64,000 bases of DNA, taken from NCBI GenBank assembly GCA_052148155.1, contig JBKQIY010000188.1, forward strand, positions 35,471 through 99,470. Direction: 5' to 3'. Every line of letters starts with the position of its first letter. The first letter of the stretch is position 1. The stretch is from JBBQER01 sp052148155. GTDB lineage: Bacteria > Actinomycetota > Acidimicrobiia > IMCC26256 > PALSA-610. Below, piece by piece: positions 1 to 8,429 of this stretch. The notes under the pieces are model-generated. The model was not told where the DNA came from. It saw nothing but the letters and a program-made list of their open reading frames with translations, and made no database searches. The translations under genes were made by a program, and so were the position numbers.

Positions 1-663
1 GTCGACTGTCTCATCCCCCGCGGCGGTCCGTCGCTGATCCGAAGCATTCGCGAGAACGCGACGGTTCCAGTGATCATCGACGGTGACGGCAACTGTCACG
101 TGTACGTCGACGAATCGGCCGACCTCGACGAAGCGACGAAGATCGTCGTGAACGCCAAAACCCAGCGAACAAGCGTATGCAACACGGCCGAATCTCTCGT
201 CGTGCACGCCGCGGTCGCGGACACGTTCGTCCCGCGCATTGCCCGCATTTTGCACGACCATGGCGTCGAACTGGTCGGCGACGACGAGAGTCGCAGGCGC
301 TCATCGCATATCGAACCGGTCGCCGACGGAGACTTCGGCCGCGAGTTCCTCGACCTCAAGATGTCTGTCGCCGTGGTGACGGATCTCGACCGCGCCATCG
401 CGCACGTGAACCGTTACGGTACCGGCCACAGTGAGGCGATCCTGACCCGCGATTTGGCATCGGCTCGGCGGTTCACCACCGAGGTCGACGCCGCAGCCGT
501 GATCGTGAACGCGTCGACGCGGTTCACCGATGGCGAGGAGTTCGGCTTCGGCGCTGAGATCGGCATCTCCACCCAAAAGTTGCACGCTCGGGGTCCGATG
601 GGTCTGCGCGAGCTCACCACCTATAAGTACGTCGTCTGGGGCGACGGTCAGATCCGCGGCTGA
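1..663 (+). CDS. proA: Glutamate-5-semialdehyde dehydrogenase (gamma-glutamyl phosphate reductase), 3' part
   Basis: This is the C-terminal ~220 residues of ProA; the gene starts left of the window and is open in frame from base 1. ProA reduces gamma-glutamyl phosphate to glutamate-5-semialdehyde with NADPH in cytosolic proline synthesis. Visible family blocks are IPRGGPSLI near the left edge, GNCHVYVDESADLD, the VNAKTQRTSVCN block holding the catalytic cysteine, FGFGAEIGISTQKLHARGP and the terminal LRELTTYKYVVWGDGQIR. The 3' half matches the family end to end and stops normally. The next gene, a MoxR ATPase, follows after 37 bp with its own ribosome-binding site, so co-transcription is possible but no functional link is implied. 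Confidence 0.95.
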   Translation, partial: VDCLIPRGGPSLIRSIRENATVPVIIDGDGNCHVYVDESADLDEATKIVVNAKTQRTSVCNTAESLVVHAAVADTFVPRIARILHDHGVELVGDDESRRRSSHIEPVADGDFGREFLDLKMSVAVVTDLDRAIAHVNRYGTGHSEAILTRDLASARRFTTEVDAAAVIVNASTRFTDGEEFGFGAEIGISTQKLHARGPMGLRELTTYKYVVWGDGQIRG

Positions 664-700
664 GCCCGGCCCCCACCCGAATCAGGAGTTCGCACCCGTC

Positions 701-1591
701 ATGGCCGAGCGTTTCGCTTCCGTTCCCGATGTCTTGCAGCGCCTACGCGACGTCGACTATCTCGCCGACACGAGCATCGCCGGCGTCGTATACCTCGCCG
801 ACCGGCTGGGCAAACCGGTACTTGTCGAAGGGCCCGCGGGCGTCGGGAAAACCGAACTTGCCAAAGCGGCCGCGGCGATCACCAACGCGCGGCTGATTCG
901 ATTGCAGTGCTACGAGGGCCTCGACGAGTCAAAGGCCATCTACGAGTGGAACTACAAAAAGCAGCTTCTGCGTATCCAGGCCGACCGGGAGCACGAACGC
1001 GACTGGGAGACCGTCGAGGCCGACATCTTCTCCGAACAGTTCCTGCTCACGCGGCCGCTCCTCGAAGCGATCCGGGCCGTTGACCCGGTGGTGTTGCTCA
1101 TCGACGAGGTCGATCGGGTAGAAATCGAGACCGAAGCGCTCCTGCTCGAGGTGTTGTCCGACTTCCAGGTTTCGATCCCTGAGCTGGGCACGATCGAGGG
1201 GGTACAGCGGCCCCTCGTCTTCCTCACGTCGAACAACACCCGCGAGCTCTCGGAGGCACTCAAACGGCGTTGCCTGTTCTTGCACATCGACTATCCCGAC
1301 GTCGAGCGCGAAAAGGAGATCGTGCGGGTACGGGTACCCGAGGTCGACGAAGCGCTCGCCGAACAGATCGCGAAGGTTGTCGGCTCGATCCGCAACATCG
1401 ACCTGAAGAAGGCACCGTCGATTTCGGAAACCATTGACTGGGCGCGCACACTGGTCTATCTCGGCCGAAGCGAGATCACGCCCGAAGTCATGGGTGAGAC
1501 GCTGCACGTGCTGCTCAAGTACCAGACCGACATCACCAAAGCGCGCAAGGAGCTCGGCGTCGACGCGCCAGCCACGCCGGGACGGCGCTGA
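701..1591 (+). CDS. MoxR-family AAA+ ATPase
   Basis: A 296-residue MoxR-type AAA+ ATPase. Walker A is GPAGVGKT at residues 44-51 and Walker B is VVLLIDEVD near 130-138; a sensor-1 block (LVFLTSNNTRELSEALKRR) follows. The chosen ATG has AGGAG 12 bp upstream; the open frame extends upstream into proA but that stretch is not protein-like. MoxR ATPases work as chaperone-like remodelers with von Willebrand factor A (VWA) partners, and the next gene, 6 bp downstream, is exactly such a protein. The target is unknown; CoxD/CoxE-type pairs mature metalloenzymes, but no such enzyme is encoded nearby. Confidence 0.92.
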   Translation: MAERFASVPDVLQRLRDVDYLADTSIAGVVYLADRLGKPVLVEGPAGVGKTELAKAAAAITNARLIRLQCYEGLDESKAIYEWNYKKQLLRIQADREHERDWETVEADIFSEQFLLTRPLLEAIRAVDPVVLLIDEVDRVEIETEALLLEVLSDFQVSIPELGTIEGVQRPLVFLTSNNTRELSEALKRRCLFLHIDYPDVEREKEIVRVRVPEVDEALAEQIAKVVGSIRNIDLKKAPSISETIDWARTLVYLGRSEITPEVMGETLHVLLKYQTDITKARKELGVDAPATPGRR

Positions 1592-1597
1592 AATTGG

Positions 1598-3118
1598 ATG
1601 CAGTGGAACAAGCTCGACTATGCGATGCGAGATCGTCCACTCGGAACGTCGGGTGAACGTGTGAGCGCGATATCGAGCGAGCCGGCGATGCTCGACGTAC
1701 TTCAGGGTTTCGTGCACGAGCTCAGACTTGCCGGTCTTCCGGTGTCGATGACCGAAAACCTCGACGCGATGCGCGCGGTCGAGTACGTCCCGCTTCAAGA
1801 CCGTGATGCGTTTAAGACTGCGCTGTGCGCGACGTTGGTGAAGCACCATGGGCACCACAAGGTGTTCGACACCGTGTTCGAGGTGTACTTCTCGATCTTC
1901 AGTCCGGGCGTCGAGGGCGGGGAGGCGGGAGAGCTCGGCGCTGACGCACAGGCCGACTTCGACCAGCTGCGCGCCGAGATGGACGCTGGTGGCGCGATGG
2001 GTCAGCTATCAAACGAAGAGCTCGCGCAGATGCTCTTACAGGCGCTCATGCGCATGGACACCGAGCAGCTGCGGGCGCTCGCAGGCGCGGCGGTCGCTCG
2101 CTTCGCGGGGATGGAACCTGGTCGTCCGGTCGGCGGCGCGTATTACCTGTACCGAACGTTGCGACAACTCGACGCTGAAGGCCTCGTTGCCAAGATGATG
2201 GAACAGGCCGAGCAAGACCAACAGATCGGAGCAGGCTCGTTCGACGAACGCCTCGCTCGCGAGGAGTACGAAGGCCGCCTGAAGGTTTTGAAGGAGATGA
2301 TTGAGGCCGAGATCCGTCGCCGTCTCGTTGCCGACCGTGGTGTCGAAGCGATGGCCCGCACCTTACGCAAGCCACTCCCCGAAGACGTCGACTTCATGCA
2401 CGCATCGCGTGAGGAGATGCAGCAGCTCCAGAAGGCGATCTACCCCCTCACGCGCGCCCTGGCTGCTCGCCTCGCGCAGCGCCGACGCCACCGGCACCGC
2501 GGCACGCTCGACTTTCGGCGAACGGTGCGTCAGTCGCTGTCGTACGGCGGCGTCCCCGCCGAGCCGAGGTTTAAGCGACCTCGTCCGTCGAAGCCGGAAA
2601 TCATGGTCGTGGCCGACATTTCGGGATCGGTCGCGTCGTTCGCGCGGTTCACCCTCCAGTTTGTGTACGCGATGCAAAGCGAGTTCTCGAAGGTACGTTC
2701 CTGGGTGTTCATCGACGGTGTCGACGAAGTGACCCGTTTCTTCGACGAGTCCGACGAACTGGCCACCGCGATCAACCGGGTCAACACCGAGGCCGACGTC
2801 GTATGGGTCGACGGTCACTCCGACTACGGCCACGCGTTCGAGGTGTGGCACGAGCGCCATATTCGGGAGGTGACTCGCAAGTCATCGATTATCCTTCTCG
2901 GCGACGCGCGCAACAATTATCACGCGGCACAAGCATGGACGCTTGCCGAGATGCGCAAGCGAGCACGGCGGCTGTTCTGGCTCGATCCGGAGCCGCGCGG
3001 CTATTGGGACACCGGCGACTCGATCATCTCCGAATACGCGCCGTACTGCGACGGCGTGTACGAGGTGCGGAACTTGCGCCAGTTGCACAAGTTCGTCGAA
3101 GACGTCGTCAGCGTCTAG
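1598..3118 (+). CDS. VWA-domain protein, CoxE-like partner of the MoxR ATPase
   Basis: About 506 residues with a CoxE-type VWA domain in the C-terminal half. The metal-ion-dependent adhesion site is visible as DISGS at residues 340-344, followed by a helix rich in aromatic residues and a Ser/Thr/Asp-bearing LLGDARNNY segment. The N-terminal half is helical and charged, with Arg-rich stretches just before the VWA domain (near residues 295-310). It directly follows the MoxR gene, the usual arrangement for an ATPase/VWA adaptor pair. The start is uncertain: ATG 1598, ATG 1622 or GTG 1661 are all in frame and similarity to relatives appears to begin only near residue 30. Substrate not predictable. 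Confidence 0.85.
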   Translation: MQWNKLDYAMRDRPLGTSGERVSAISSEPAMLDVLQGFVHELRLAGLPVSMTENLDAMRAVEYVPLQDRDAFKTALCATLVKHHGHHKVFDTVFEVYFSIFSPGVEGGEAGELGADAQADFDQLRAEMDAGGAMGQLSNEELAQMLLQALMRMDTEQLRALAGAAVARFAGMEPGRPVGGAYYLYRTLRQLDAEGLVAKMMEQAEQDQQIGAGSFDERLAREEYEGRLKVLKEMIEAEIRRRLVADRGVEAMARTLRKPLPEDVDFMHASREEMQQLQKAIYPLTRALAARLAQRRRHRHRGTLDFRRTVRQSLSYGGVPAEPRFKRPRPSKPEIMVVADISGSVASFARFTLQFVYAMQSEFSKVRSWVFIDGVDEVTRFFDESDELATAINRVNTEADVVWVDGHSDYGHAFEVWHERHIREVTRKSSIILLGDARNNYHAAQAWTLAEMRKRARRLFWLDPEPRGYWDTGDSIISEYAPYCDGVYEVRNLRQLHKFVEDVVSV

Positions 3119-3748
3119 TCACACCGTTCGCTCATCCGGGTTGCGCAACAGCGTCCAGACCGGAGGACACGGCGGGCTGTCGAGCTTGCGTACCACCTCG
3201 AAACGGTGACGTGCGTAGTACGCGATGTTGTCTTCTTTTTGGGTCTCGAGGTATGCCGGAAGACCCTCCCGGTCACAGCGTTCCAGGACGGGCGCCAGCA
3301 CCGAAGAGCCTGCACCCACCCGTTGGAACAGCGGATCGCTTCCGAGCACAGCCAGGTAGTAGTGAGGGCCGCCGACGTCTTTGTGTGCTTTGTCGACCGC
3401 GGCCAACAGCTTGATGCTGTCGCGTATGCGTCCACGGGCGTGCACGAATGCAGGAACGGCGCGAACGTTTGTCATGACCTCGCGCTTGGTGGTGCGCGGA
3501 TACGCACCCGGCGGCAGCCATACCGCGGCACCGGCGACTTTGCCGTCGGCGTGTGCGACCCAGATCTCGCCGAACGGGCTGGCGTCCTTCACTGCGCCGC
3601 TCATGAATCCGAGCAGCCCCTTGGTCTGATTCACGAGATTCGGCACGAAATATCCGAACAGCGGGTCGTCAAAGAAGGCCCGGCCGAGCGCGGCGATCAC
3701 GGCCGGCTCCTCGCGCGGTTGCATACGGTCGACGTCGAATTGGCGCAT
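3119..3748 (-). CDS. GNAT-family N-acetyltransferase
   Basis: A 209-residue GNAT-fold protein: predicted to move an acetyl group from acetyl-CoA to an amine of unknown identity. Supporting blocks are AHADGKVAGAAVWLPPGAYP (strands 3-4), HYYLAVLGSDPLFQRVGAGSSVLAPVLE (strand 4 and the acetyl-CoA loop, with QRVGAGS in the place of the usual Q/RxxGxG/A) and the C-terminal YLETQKEDNIAYYARHRFEVV that is typical of this family. It runs convergent to the VWA gene with no space between the two stop codons. Start: ATG 3748 lies 6 nt behind a TAGCCT box (3755-3760 on this strand), the arrangement seen at many starts here, suggesting a leaderless transcript. Confidence 0.88.
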   Translation of the reverse strand: MRQFDVDRMQPREEPAVIAALGRAFFDDPLFGYFVPNLVNQTKGLLGFMSGAVKDASPFGEIWVAHADGKVAGAAVWLPPGAYPRTTKREVMTNVRAVPAFVHARGRIRDSIKLLAAVDKAHKDVGGPHYYLAVLGSDPLFQRVGAGSSVLAPVLERCDREGLPAYLETQKEDNIAYYARHRFEVVRKLDSPPCPPVWTLLRNPDERTV

Positions 3749-4263
3749 CCGCCGAGGCTAACGGCGAATCGGCCCAACGGGTAAGGCGACCGCCGCGCGA
3801 CGTGACGAACGGCAGTCGGACATGTGGGCGGGGACAGCCGAAACGGCCGCTGAGTTTGTCGGTCGTGTCGTCGGCAACCTCACCAACGCGGCGGCCGTGC
3901 CTGGCGTGCTTGCGTCGCAGGCCCGGTGCGGCAGTCCCGCCGCCGGGTTGGCACCGGACCGGCGCGCCGTGAACCGGTCTCTGAGCCGGTCCCCGTCGAC
4001 GCGCGGGCGATCGTCGGTTTCTCGGGCGCGCCCGCATCGGGGTACGCCGTCGGCGATCCCGACCGCGAAGTTCGTCGGCAACGGCCATCGCGAAGAGCCC
4101 GGTCACGATCAGGAACTCGACCACGCATGAGCGAAGCACGATCGGGTCGTCGTCGCGGCTCAGTGGTGAGCTCCCGGCGCGTAAGTCGGCTCGTATCGAA
4201 CCGGTCGACCGTGACATCCTCGCCGGCGGCCACCCGCACTGGCCGCCCACCTAACCTGATCGC
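3749..4263. other. Intergenic region between two divergent genes, no supported gene
   Basis: About 515 bp separate the minus-strand GNAT gene from plus-strand rsgA. The several open frames across it are Arg/Pro/Ser-rich, overlap on both strands and show no recognisable motif, so none is called. It holds the two divergent promoters: TAGCCT at 3755-3760 (minus) and TAACCT at 4252-4257 (plus). Confidence 0.5.
4252..4257 (+). promoter_or_regulatory. Probable -10 box of a leaderless rsgA transcript
   Basis: TAACCT ends 6 nt before the GTG start of rsgA, which would put transcription start at the first base of the codon. No ribosome-binding site is visible between the two. No good -35 is apparent. 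Confidence 0.45.
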
Positions 4264-5283
4264 GTGCCCGACCTCGCCGCGCTCGTTCCCATCGGTTGGA
4301 ACGAGCGCATCGCGGCGGCCGCGGCCGCGGCGGCTGCCCACCATCCCGGCGAACCCGGGCGGATCACGCGGGTCGATCGGGGCCTCGTCACCGTGCTCAC
4401 GGCCTCCGGCCCAGTTCGCGCCGCGACCGGAGCCGATCCCTTGGCGACTGGCGATTGGGTGTTGGTGGGCGAGGGCGACGAATCTCCGGTCGTGGCGACC
4501 GTGCTGCCCCGCCACTCAGCGTTCGTGCGAGGCGACCCGATGGACGGGACCGCGCGCAACGCGCAGGTGGTCGCCACCAACATCGACACGGTATTCGTCA
4601 CCCAGTCGTTCGAGCATGGCCCCAACCTGCGACGCCTCGAACGCGAGCTCGTCCTCGCGTTCGAAAGCGGCGCCGAACCGGTGATCGTGCTGACCAAAGC
4701 CGATCTGGCCGCCGACCCGATCGACGTCTCGTCGGTCGTTCGCACCGCGTCGGGCGCGCCGGTGATCGTGACGAGCGCAATATCGCGAGTCGGCGTCGAC
4801 GAGCTCCGCCGGTATGCTGCGCCGGGCTGCACCGTCGCGTTGATCGGCGCCTCGGGAGTGGGCAAGTCGACACTTGTGAACTGCCTCGTCGGCTCCGACG
4901 TGCGAACCACCGGTGCGGTTCGTGCCCGTGATCAGCGCGGGCGCCACACGACAACTTCACGGGAGCTCGTGCTGCTCCCCGACGGAGGTGTGCTCGTTGA
5001 TACGCCGGGCCTGCGCGCGGTCACGTTATGGGTCGCCGATGAAGGCCTCCGGCGTGCCTTCGCCGACATCGAAATCTACGCGATCGAATGCCGGTTCCAC
5101 GACTGCGTGCACGACCAGGAGCCGGGCTGCGCGGTGCAGCTCGCAGTCACCCGCGGCGAGATCGACGCGGCGCGCGTGTTGCATTACCGCGATCTCGGCG
5201 CCGAGCTCGACCGCGTGGCGCTGCAGGAGCGCGATCGTGCACGCGAAGCCCAGGCCGGCCGTCGAGTTCGTCGGTCAAGATAG
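4264..5283 (+). CDS. rsgA: Ribosome small-subunit biogenesis GTPase RsgA
   Basis: A 339-residue circularly permuted GTPase that helps late maturation of the 30S ribosomal subunit. Motif order shows the permutation: G4 TKAD at 143-146 precedes G1 GASGVGKS at 194-201, the T-rich G2 switch RHTTTSRE near 227-232 and G3 DTPG at 245-248. An N-terminal OB-like domain and a C-terminal zinc-binding segment (CRFHDCVHDQEPGC) complete the family plan. Residues 17-24 are an unbroken alanine run, outside the catalytic parts. The GTG start is supported by a TAACCT box 6 nt upstream (leaderless). It stands alone, divergent from GNAT and convergent with the ACT-domain gene. Confidence 0.95.
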   Translation: MPDLAALVPIGWNERIAAAAAAAAAHHPGEPGRITRVDRGLVTVLTASGPVRAATGADPLATGDWVLVGEGDESPVVATVLPRHSAFVRGDPMDGTARNAQVVATNIDTVFVTQSFEHGPNLRRLERELVLAFESGAEPVIVLTKADLAADPIDVSSVVRTASGAPVIVTSAISRVGVDELRRYAAPGCTVALIGASGVGKSTLVNCLVGSDVRTTGAVRARDQRGRHTTTSRELVLLPDGGVLVDTPGLRAVTLWVADEGLRRAFADIEIYAIECRFHDCVHDQEPGCAVQLAVTRGEIDAARVLHYRDLGAELDRVALQERDRAREAQAGRRVRRSR

Positions 5284-5303
5284 TTGCCAGCTGAAGTCCG
5301 GCC

Positions 5304-5972
5304 TTAGGCGAGCATCGATGCGGCGCGGTCGGCGATGCGGGCCAGGGCGAGGAGCTGATGACGTTCGCGTCGGCGGAACGGATGACCGTCACGCCCGATG
5401 AGCAGCACCGCGTCGTTGGCGGGGAGCGGCGCGACAGCGAGGTCTTCGGGTCCTGCATCGCCGGCCGCGACCGCGGGCGACGCACCGATGCCGGCCGCGA
5501 GCGCGTCGAGCACCGAAGCGTCGGGCATGCCTTCGCCGACCGCTGCCAGCACAATCCTGGCGCGCAGTACCACCGCCCAGCTCGAAGCGAACTCGGTGTA
5601 CACGCGTTCTACGAGTCGACACCAGAGCGCGACGGCGTGATCAGCTTCGAAGACGCGCTCAACGGTCTCGAGCGCGTCCAGTCGCGCGTCGGGAAACCGA
5701 TCGACGCGCTCCCATTGCTCGACCGACGCGCCGTCAACCTCCTCGATCTCACGCACGAGCAACTTGACGAGATCCATGCTGGAGATGACGACCGCGAACT
5801 CGTCGACTGCGACATGTTCGCTGCGCTCGAGGACGTCGACGCCGACGATGTCCGCACCGATCGCGCCGATCCGAGATGCAACGAGTCCGAGCGCACCAGG
5901 ACGGTCGGGAAGCCACACCCGTACGACAAGGCGAACGTCGTCGCCTGCAGGTGAATCCCGGGTCGTCGCCAT
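5304..5972 (-). CDS. ACT-domain protein of unknown function
   Basis: A 222-residue protein with an N-terminal ACT domain (about residues 13-85): RLVVRVWLPDRPGALGLVASRIGAIGADIVGVDVLE has the ligand-sensing 'DRPGxLxxVxxxIxxxGxxI' pattern. The C-terminal ~130 residues look GAF-like, with alternating hydrophobic strands and an ANDAVLLIGRDGHPFRRRERHQL segment. ACT domains usually bind amino acids to regulate metabolism or transcription; there is no enzyme or DNA-binding domain here, so a sensor or adaptor role is only an inference. ATG 5972 lies 6 nt behind TAGCCT (5979-5984), suggesting a leaderless start. Confidence 0.72.
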   Translation of the reverse strand: MATTRDSPAGDDVRLVVRVWLPDRPGALGLVASRIGAIGADIVGVDVLERSEHVAVDEFAVVISSMDLVKLLVREIEEVDGASVEQWERVDRFPDARLDALETVERVFEADHAVALWCRLVERVYTEFASSWAVVLRARIVLAAVGEGMPDASVLDALAAGIGASPAVAAGDAGPEDLAVAPLPANDAVLLIGRDGHPFRRRERHQLLALARIADRAASMLA

Positions 5973-6040
5973 GAGCAGAGGCTACGACGCGCGGGATTGG
6001 CGCGCGCATCGGCAACGCGCCTTTCACACAGTGTTCTCCG

Positions 6041-6046
6041 TAGAAT
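6041..6046 (+). promoter_or_regulatory. Probable -10 box of a leaderless nadD transcript
   Basis: TAGAAT, close to the sigma-A consensus, ends 6 nt before GTG 6053. This supports the GTG as the true start rather than the in-frame ATG at 6098. A TTCACA lies upstream at 6023 but its 12-nt spacing is too short for a normal -35. Confidence 0.5.
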
Positions 6047-6052
6047 CGACTC

Positions 6053-6679
6053 GTGCCCGGTGCCGAGTCAGCCGCATCCCCGCCGCCTGCAGCAGACATG
6101 TCGGCGAGTCACGAGCGGATCGGGATCCTGGGCGGGACGTTCGACCCTGTGCACGTGGGACATTTGATGGACGCGTCCGCGGCGCGTCACCAGCTCGCGC
6201 TCGACCGGGTCCTTGTTGTGGTCGCCCGTGATCCGTGGCAGAAGCGCGATCGAACGCTGGCTCCGGCCGAGGTTCGTTACGAGATGGTGGCGGCCGCGTT
6301 GGACGGTGTCGAAGGACTCGAAGCGTCGCGAATAGAGCTCGAACGGGACGGTCCGACGTATTCGATCGACACCGTCGAAGCGCTCGACGCGCCCGGCCGC
6401 GAGCTCTTCCTCATCGTCGGTAGCGAGGTCGCCGCTGGCTTACCGACGTGGCACCGCGTCGACGAGTTGCGCGGACGTGTCACACTGTCGATCGTCGACC
6501 GCGACCCGACTCCGTTTCCTGCGCCCGACGGCTGGCGAACGGCACGAGTTGCGGTGCCGCGGTTGGAGTTGTCGTCGACGGATCTCCGGGATCGTGTCGC
6601 GGCAGGAGCGCCGATTGACTTCCTCGTTCCGGTCGCTGCTGCGCATATCCTTCGCGCCCACGGGCTCTACCAGGTCTGA
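6053..6679 (+). CDS. nadD: Nicotinate-nucleotide adenylyltransferase
   Basis: A 208-residue NadD that joins nicotinate mononucleotide and ATP to give deamido-NAD+ in the cytosol. The nucleotidyltransferase signature GILGGTFDPVHVGHL, with its HxGH, is near residues 22-36; a PWQKRD block follows, and the C-terminal SSTDLRDRVAAGAPIDFLVP matches the family's ISSTxIR motif. GTG 6053 (TAGAAT 6 nt upstream) adds 15 Pro/Ala-rich residues relative to ATG 6098. Its TGA overlaps the ATG of a small membrane protein gene, which in turn overlaps rsfS, so the three are translationally coupled. Confidence 0.93.
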   Translation: MPGAESAASPPPAADMSASHERIGILGGTFDPVHVGHLMDASAARHQLALDRVLVVVARDPWQKRDRTLAPAEVRYEMVAAALDGVEGLEASRIELERDGPTYSIDTVEALDAPGRELFLIVGSEVAAGLPTWHRVDELRGRVTLSIVDRDPTPFPAPDGWRTARVAVPRLELSSTDLRDRVAAGAPIDFLVPVAAAHILRAHGLYQV

Positions 6680-6867
6680 TGGCGAGGAGCTCGCGTCGTC
6701 GCCGCGATTTCCGAGCGCAGCTCGCTGTCGTCGTGCTCGCGGCCTTGGCCGGTGTGATCGCCGGGAGTCTCGGCACGCATCGCAGCTGGGAGCGCGTTCC
6801 CGCCCGAGCGGCGACGACCTCGACGACGATCCGAGGCCCTCGCCCAACCCGTAACCGGCGGCCGTGA
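6679..6867 (+). CDS. Small single-pass membrane protein between nadD and rsfS
   Basis: A 62-residue ORF: basic N-terminus (MARSSRRRRDFR), one hydrophobic helix (about residues 13-31, AQLAVVVLAALAGVIAGSL), then a short Ser/Thr/Arg/Pro tail. Its ATG shares a base with the nadD TGA, and its TGA overlaps the rsfS GTG, so it is locked on both sides in a coupled operon. That geometry, plus the membrane-protein layout, is the evidence that it is a real gene. In related genomes this slot often holds a LytR/CpsA/Psr-type envelope gene; this ORF could be a shrunken relative keeping only its membrane anchor, but that is a guess. Function unknown. Confidence 0.6.
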   Translation: MARSSRRRRDFRAQLAVVVLAALAGVIAGSLGTHRSWERVPARAATTSTTIRGPRPTRNRRP

Positions 6868-7325
6868 CAGACTGGAGCGCAAATGACGCCGCGGCAGGGA
6901 TGCGTGTGACCCGAATTTCGAAAACGACCGCCAAGACGGAGGAGGCCGCGCTCACGCCGCTCGACGTGGGAACTCGATCGCGTATCGCAGCTCGAGCGGC
7001 CGACGACAAGAAGGGTGAGGACGTCCTCGTCCTCGACGTCGCCGAAATCATGGGCATCGTCGAGTGCTTCGTGATCACGAGCGCTTCCAACACCCGGATG
7101 GTGCGCAGCATCGTCGATGAGGTCGAACGTCAGCTGTACGAGCAGACAGGTGACAAGCCGCGGGCAGTCGAAGGACTTCGGGACGCGTCGTGGGTCTTGC
7201 TCGACTACGGCGACATCGTCGTGCACGTCTTCTTGCACGAAACGCGCGAATACTACGGACTTGAGCGCCTGTGGGCCGACGCCGCGACGGTACCGTGGGC
7301 CGACAGCGCGACGACCGCGTCGTAA
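6864..7325 (+). CDS. rsfS: Ribosomal silencing factor RsfS
   Basis: RsfS (Iojap/YbeB family) binds ribosomal protein uL14 and blocks subunit joining when nutrients are scarce. The family core is clear: GEDVLVLDVAEIMGIVECFVITSASNTRMVRSI, then GDKPRAVEGLRDASWVLLDYGDIVVHVF and HETREYYGLERLW. The 153-residue length includes a ~35-residue N-terminal extension before the conserved domain; the true start could be GTG 6864 (overlapping the previous stop, preferred) or ATG 6900. Position after nadD is the standard bacterial order. Confidence 0.93.
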   Translation: MTDWSANDAAAGMRVTRISKTTAKTEEAALTPLDVGTRSRIAARAADDKKGEDVLVLDVAEIMGIVECFVITSASNTRMVRSIVDEVERQLYEQTGDKPRAVEGLRDASWVLLDYGDIVVHVFLHETREYYGLERLWADAATVPWADSATTAS

Positions 7326-7336
7326 CTCGGGTGCGA

Positions 7337-7644
7337 TCAGTCCGCTGAGATGGGCCGCTGAGTTGCGCGAGCGTCAGGCCCAACTCTTTCGGCGATCGAG
7401 ATCGCAATCCGGCGTTCGAGTCGTACGGACCGCACCGGCCGGTTGGTATAGAGCACGAGCTGGCCGTCGTCGCGTCCGCATCCGGTGACCGACCGCGCGA
7501 CACCGCCGGGGGCGGATTTACGACATCAGTTGTCGGCGCGGTCGGCCGATTGCCGACGACCGAGGCGTCGATGCTGAGGCGCACCGCGTGCAACGGCGTG
7601 TCTACGGCCTCGAACAGGCATTGGTCGATGCCGAGTGCCTCATT
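7337..7644 (-). pseudogene. Decayed third copy of the kdp-associated GAF-like domain
   Basis: Read on the minus strand, this stretch encodes two halves of a domain in different frames. The first half (CLFEAVDTPLHAVRLSIDAS...TTDVVNPPP) aligns with the C-terminal domain of the upstream DUF4118 protein (CAFETTESESALPRLGIRGA...HTEFVLPPG). The second half (GGVARSVTGCGRDDGQLVLYTNRPV...RRIAISIAERVG) aligns with GGVELPVVGRGRAFGRLVLFASESV...KRLVAVAIADELG. The frame changes at a run of five C residues (7508-7512). No start codon is available in the first frame. It begins 12 bp after the stop of the DUF4118 gene. A sequencing slip could explain the frameshift but not the missing start. Confidence 0.65.
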
Positions 7645-7655
7645 CTATTGTCGGG

Positions 7656-8420
7656 TCATCCGGCCGACTTGGTTGCGAGTGTGATGCCGAGCTCATCGGC
7701 GATCGCCACGGCGACGAGTCGTTTTTGGAGTGAGGTACGCACGGACTCCGAAGCGAACAGGACGAGCCGGCCGAACGCGCGTCCGCGCCCCACCACCGGG
7801 AGCTCGACGCCTCCGGGTGGCAGTACGAACTCGGTGTGGGTCGAGACGAGCTGTGTCCCTTCGATGGCGCCCCGGATGCCGAGCCGCGGGAGCGCGGATT
7901 CGGATTCGGTGGTCTCGAACGCGCAGTCGACTAGGCCGAATAGGCCGATGAGCTCGGCCCGGGCGGATGAGACGACGTCCTCGATGTCACCGCCGCGGGC
8001 GGCGAGTTCGATCACTCGATACAAACGATCGAGATCAGTACGCGATTCGCGTGCGGAATGGCCTCCCCGCCGAGCACGAATGCCGACCTCGGCCGAGATG
8101 AACGCGACGATCAGCAATACGACGATGCTGGCGATATCGTTGCCACTCGCGATTCGGAGCGATTGATACGGCTGGGTGAAGAAGAAGTCGAAGCACAGCG
8201 CCGCTGCAACTGCGGAGATCGCACCTGGCCAGCGTCCTCCGAGTACTCCCGCGATGAGGACTGGCAGCACGAGCGCGAGCGCCATGTTGTCGTTGTGCAG
8301 ATGAGGCCGCAGGGGGATCATCGCGAGCGATAAGGCCAGTGCGCCCAGCACGCCGACCGCGAGGCCGACAAGTTTGGAGCCGTCCTCCGGAGCGCGCGGG
8401 CGTCGACGCAGTGCGTCCAC
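7656..8420 (-). CDS. KdpD-like membrane sensor without kinase (DUF4118 plus GAF-like domain)
   Basis: A 254-residue protein: four hydrophobic segments (about residues 18-110, containing LVLPVLIAGVLGGRWPGAISAVAAALCFDFFFTQPY, the KdpD DUF4118 signature) followed by a linker helix and a GAF-like domain (about 150-250, with SALPRLGIRGA, GGVELPVVGRG and FGRLVLFASES). In KdpD this membrane block separates the N-terminal KdpD/USP domains from a histidine kinase; here both the N-terminal part and the kinase are absent, and no response regulator is nearby. It begins 9 bp after kdpC and is clearly in the kdp operon. It may sense turgor or K+ and signal by contact, but that is inference. GTG start at 8420. 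Confidence 0.8.
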   Translation of the reverse strand: MDALRRRPRAPEDGSKLVGLAVGVLGALALSLAMIPLRPHLHNDNMALALVLPVLIAGVLGGRWPGAISAVAAALCFDFFFTQPYQSLRIASGNDIASIVVLLIVAFISAEVGIRARRGGHSARESRTDLDRLYRVIELAARGGDIEDVVSSARAELIGLFGLVDCAFETTESESALPRLGIRGAIEGTQLVSTHTEFVLPPGGVELPVVGRGRAFGRLVLFASESVRTSLQKRLVAVAIADELGITLATKSAG

Positions 8421-8429
8421 GACGCGCGC

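Noticed and set aside
3669..4250. Minus-strand open frame across the GNAT-rsgA gap
   Set aside because: Overlaps other open frames on both strands, no motif, and would overlap the GNAT start.
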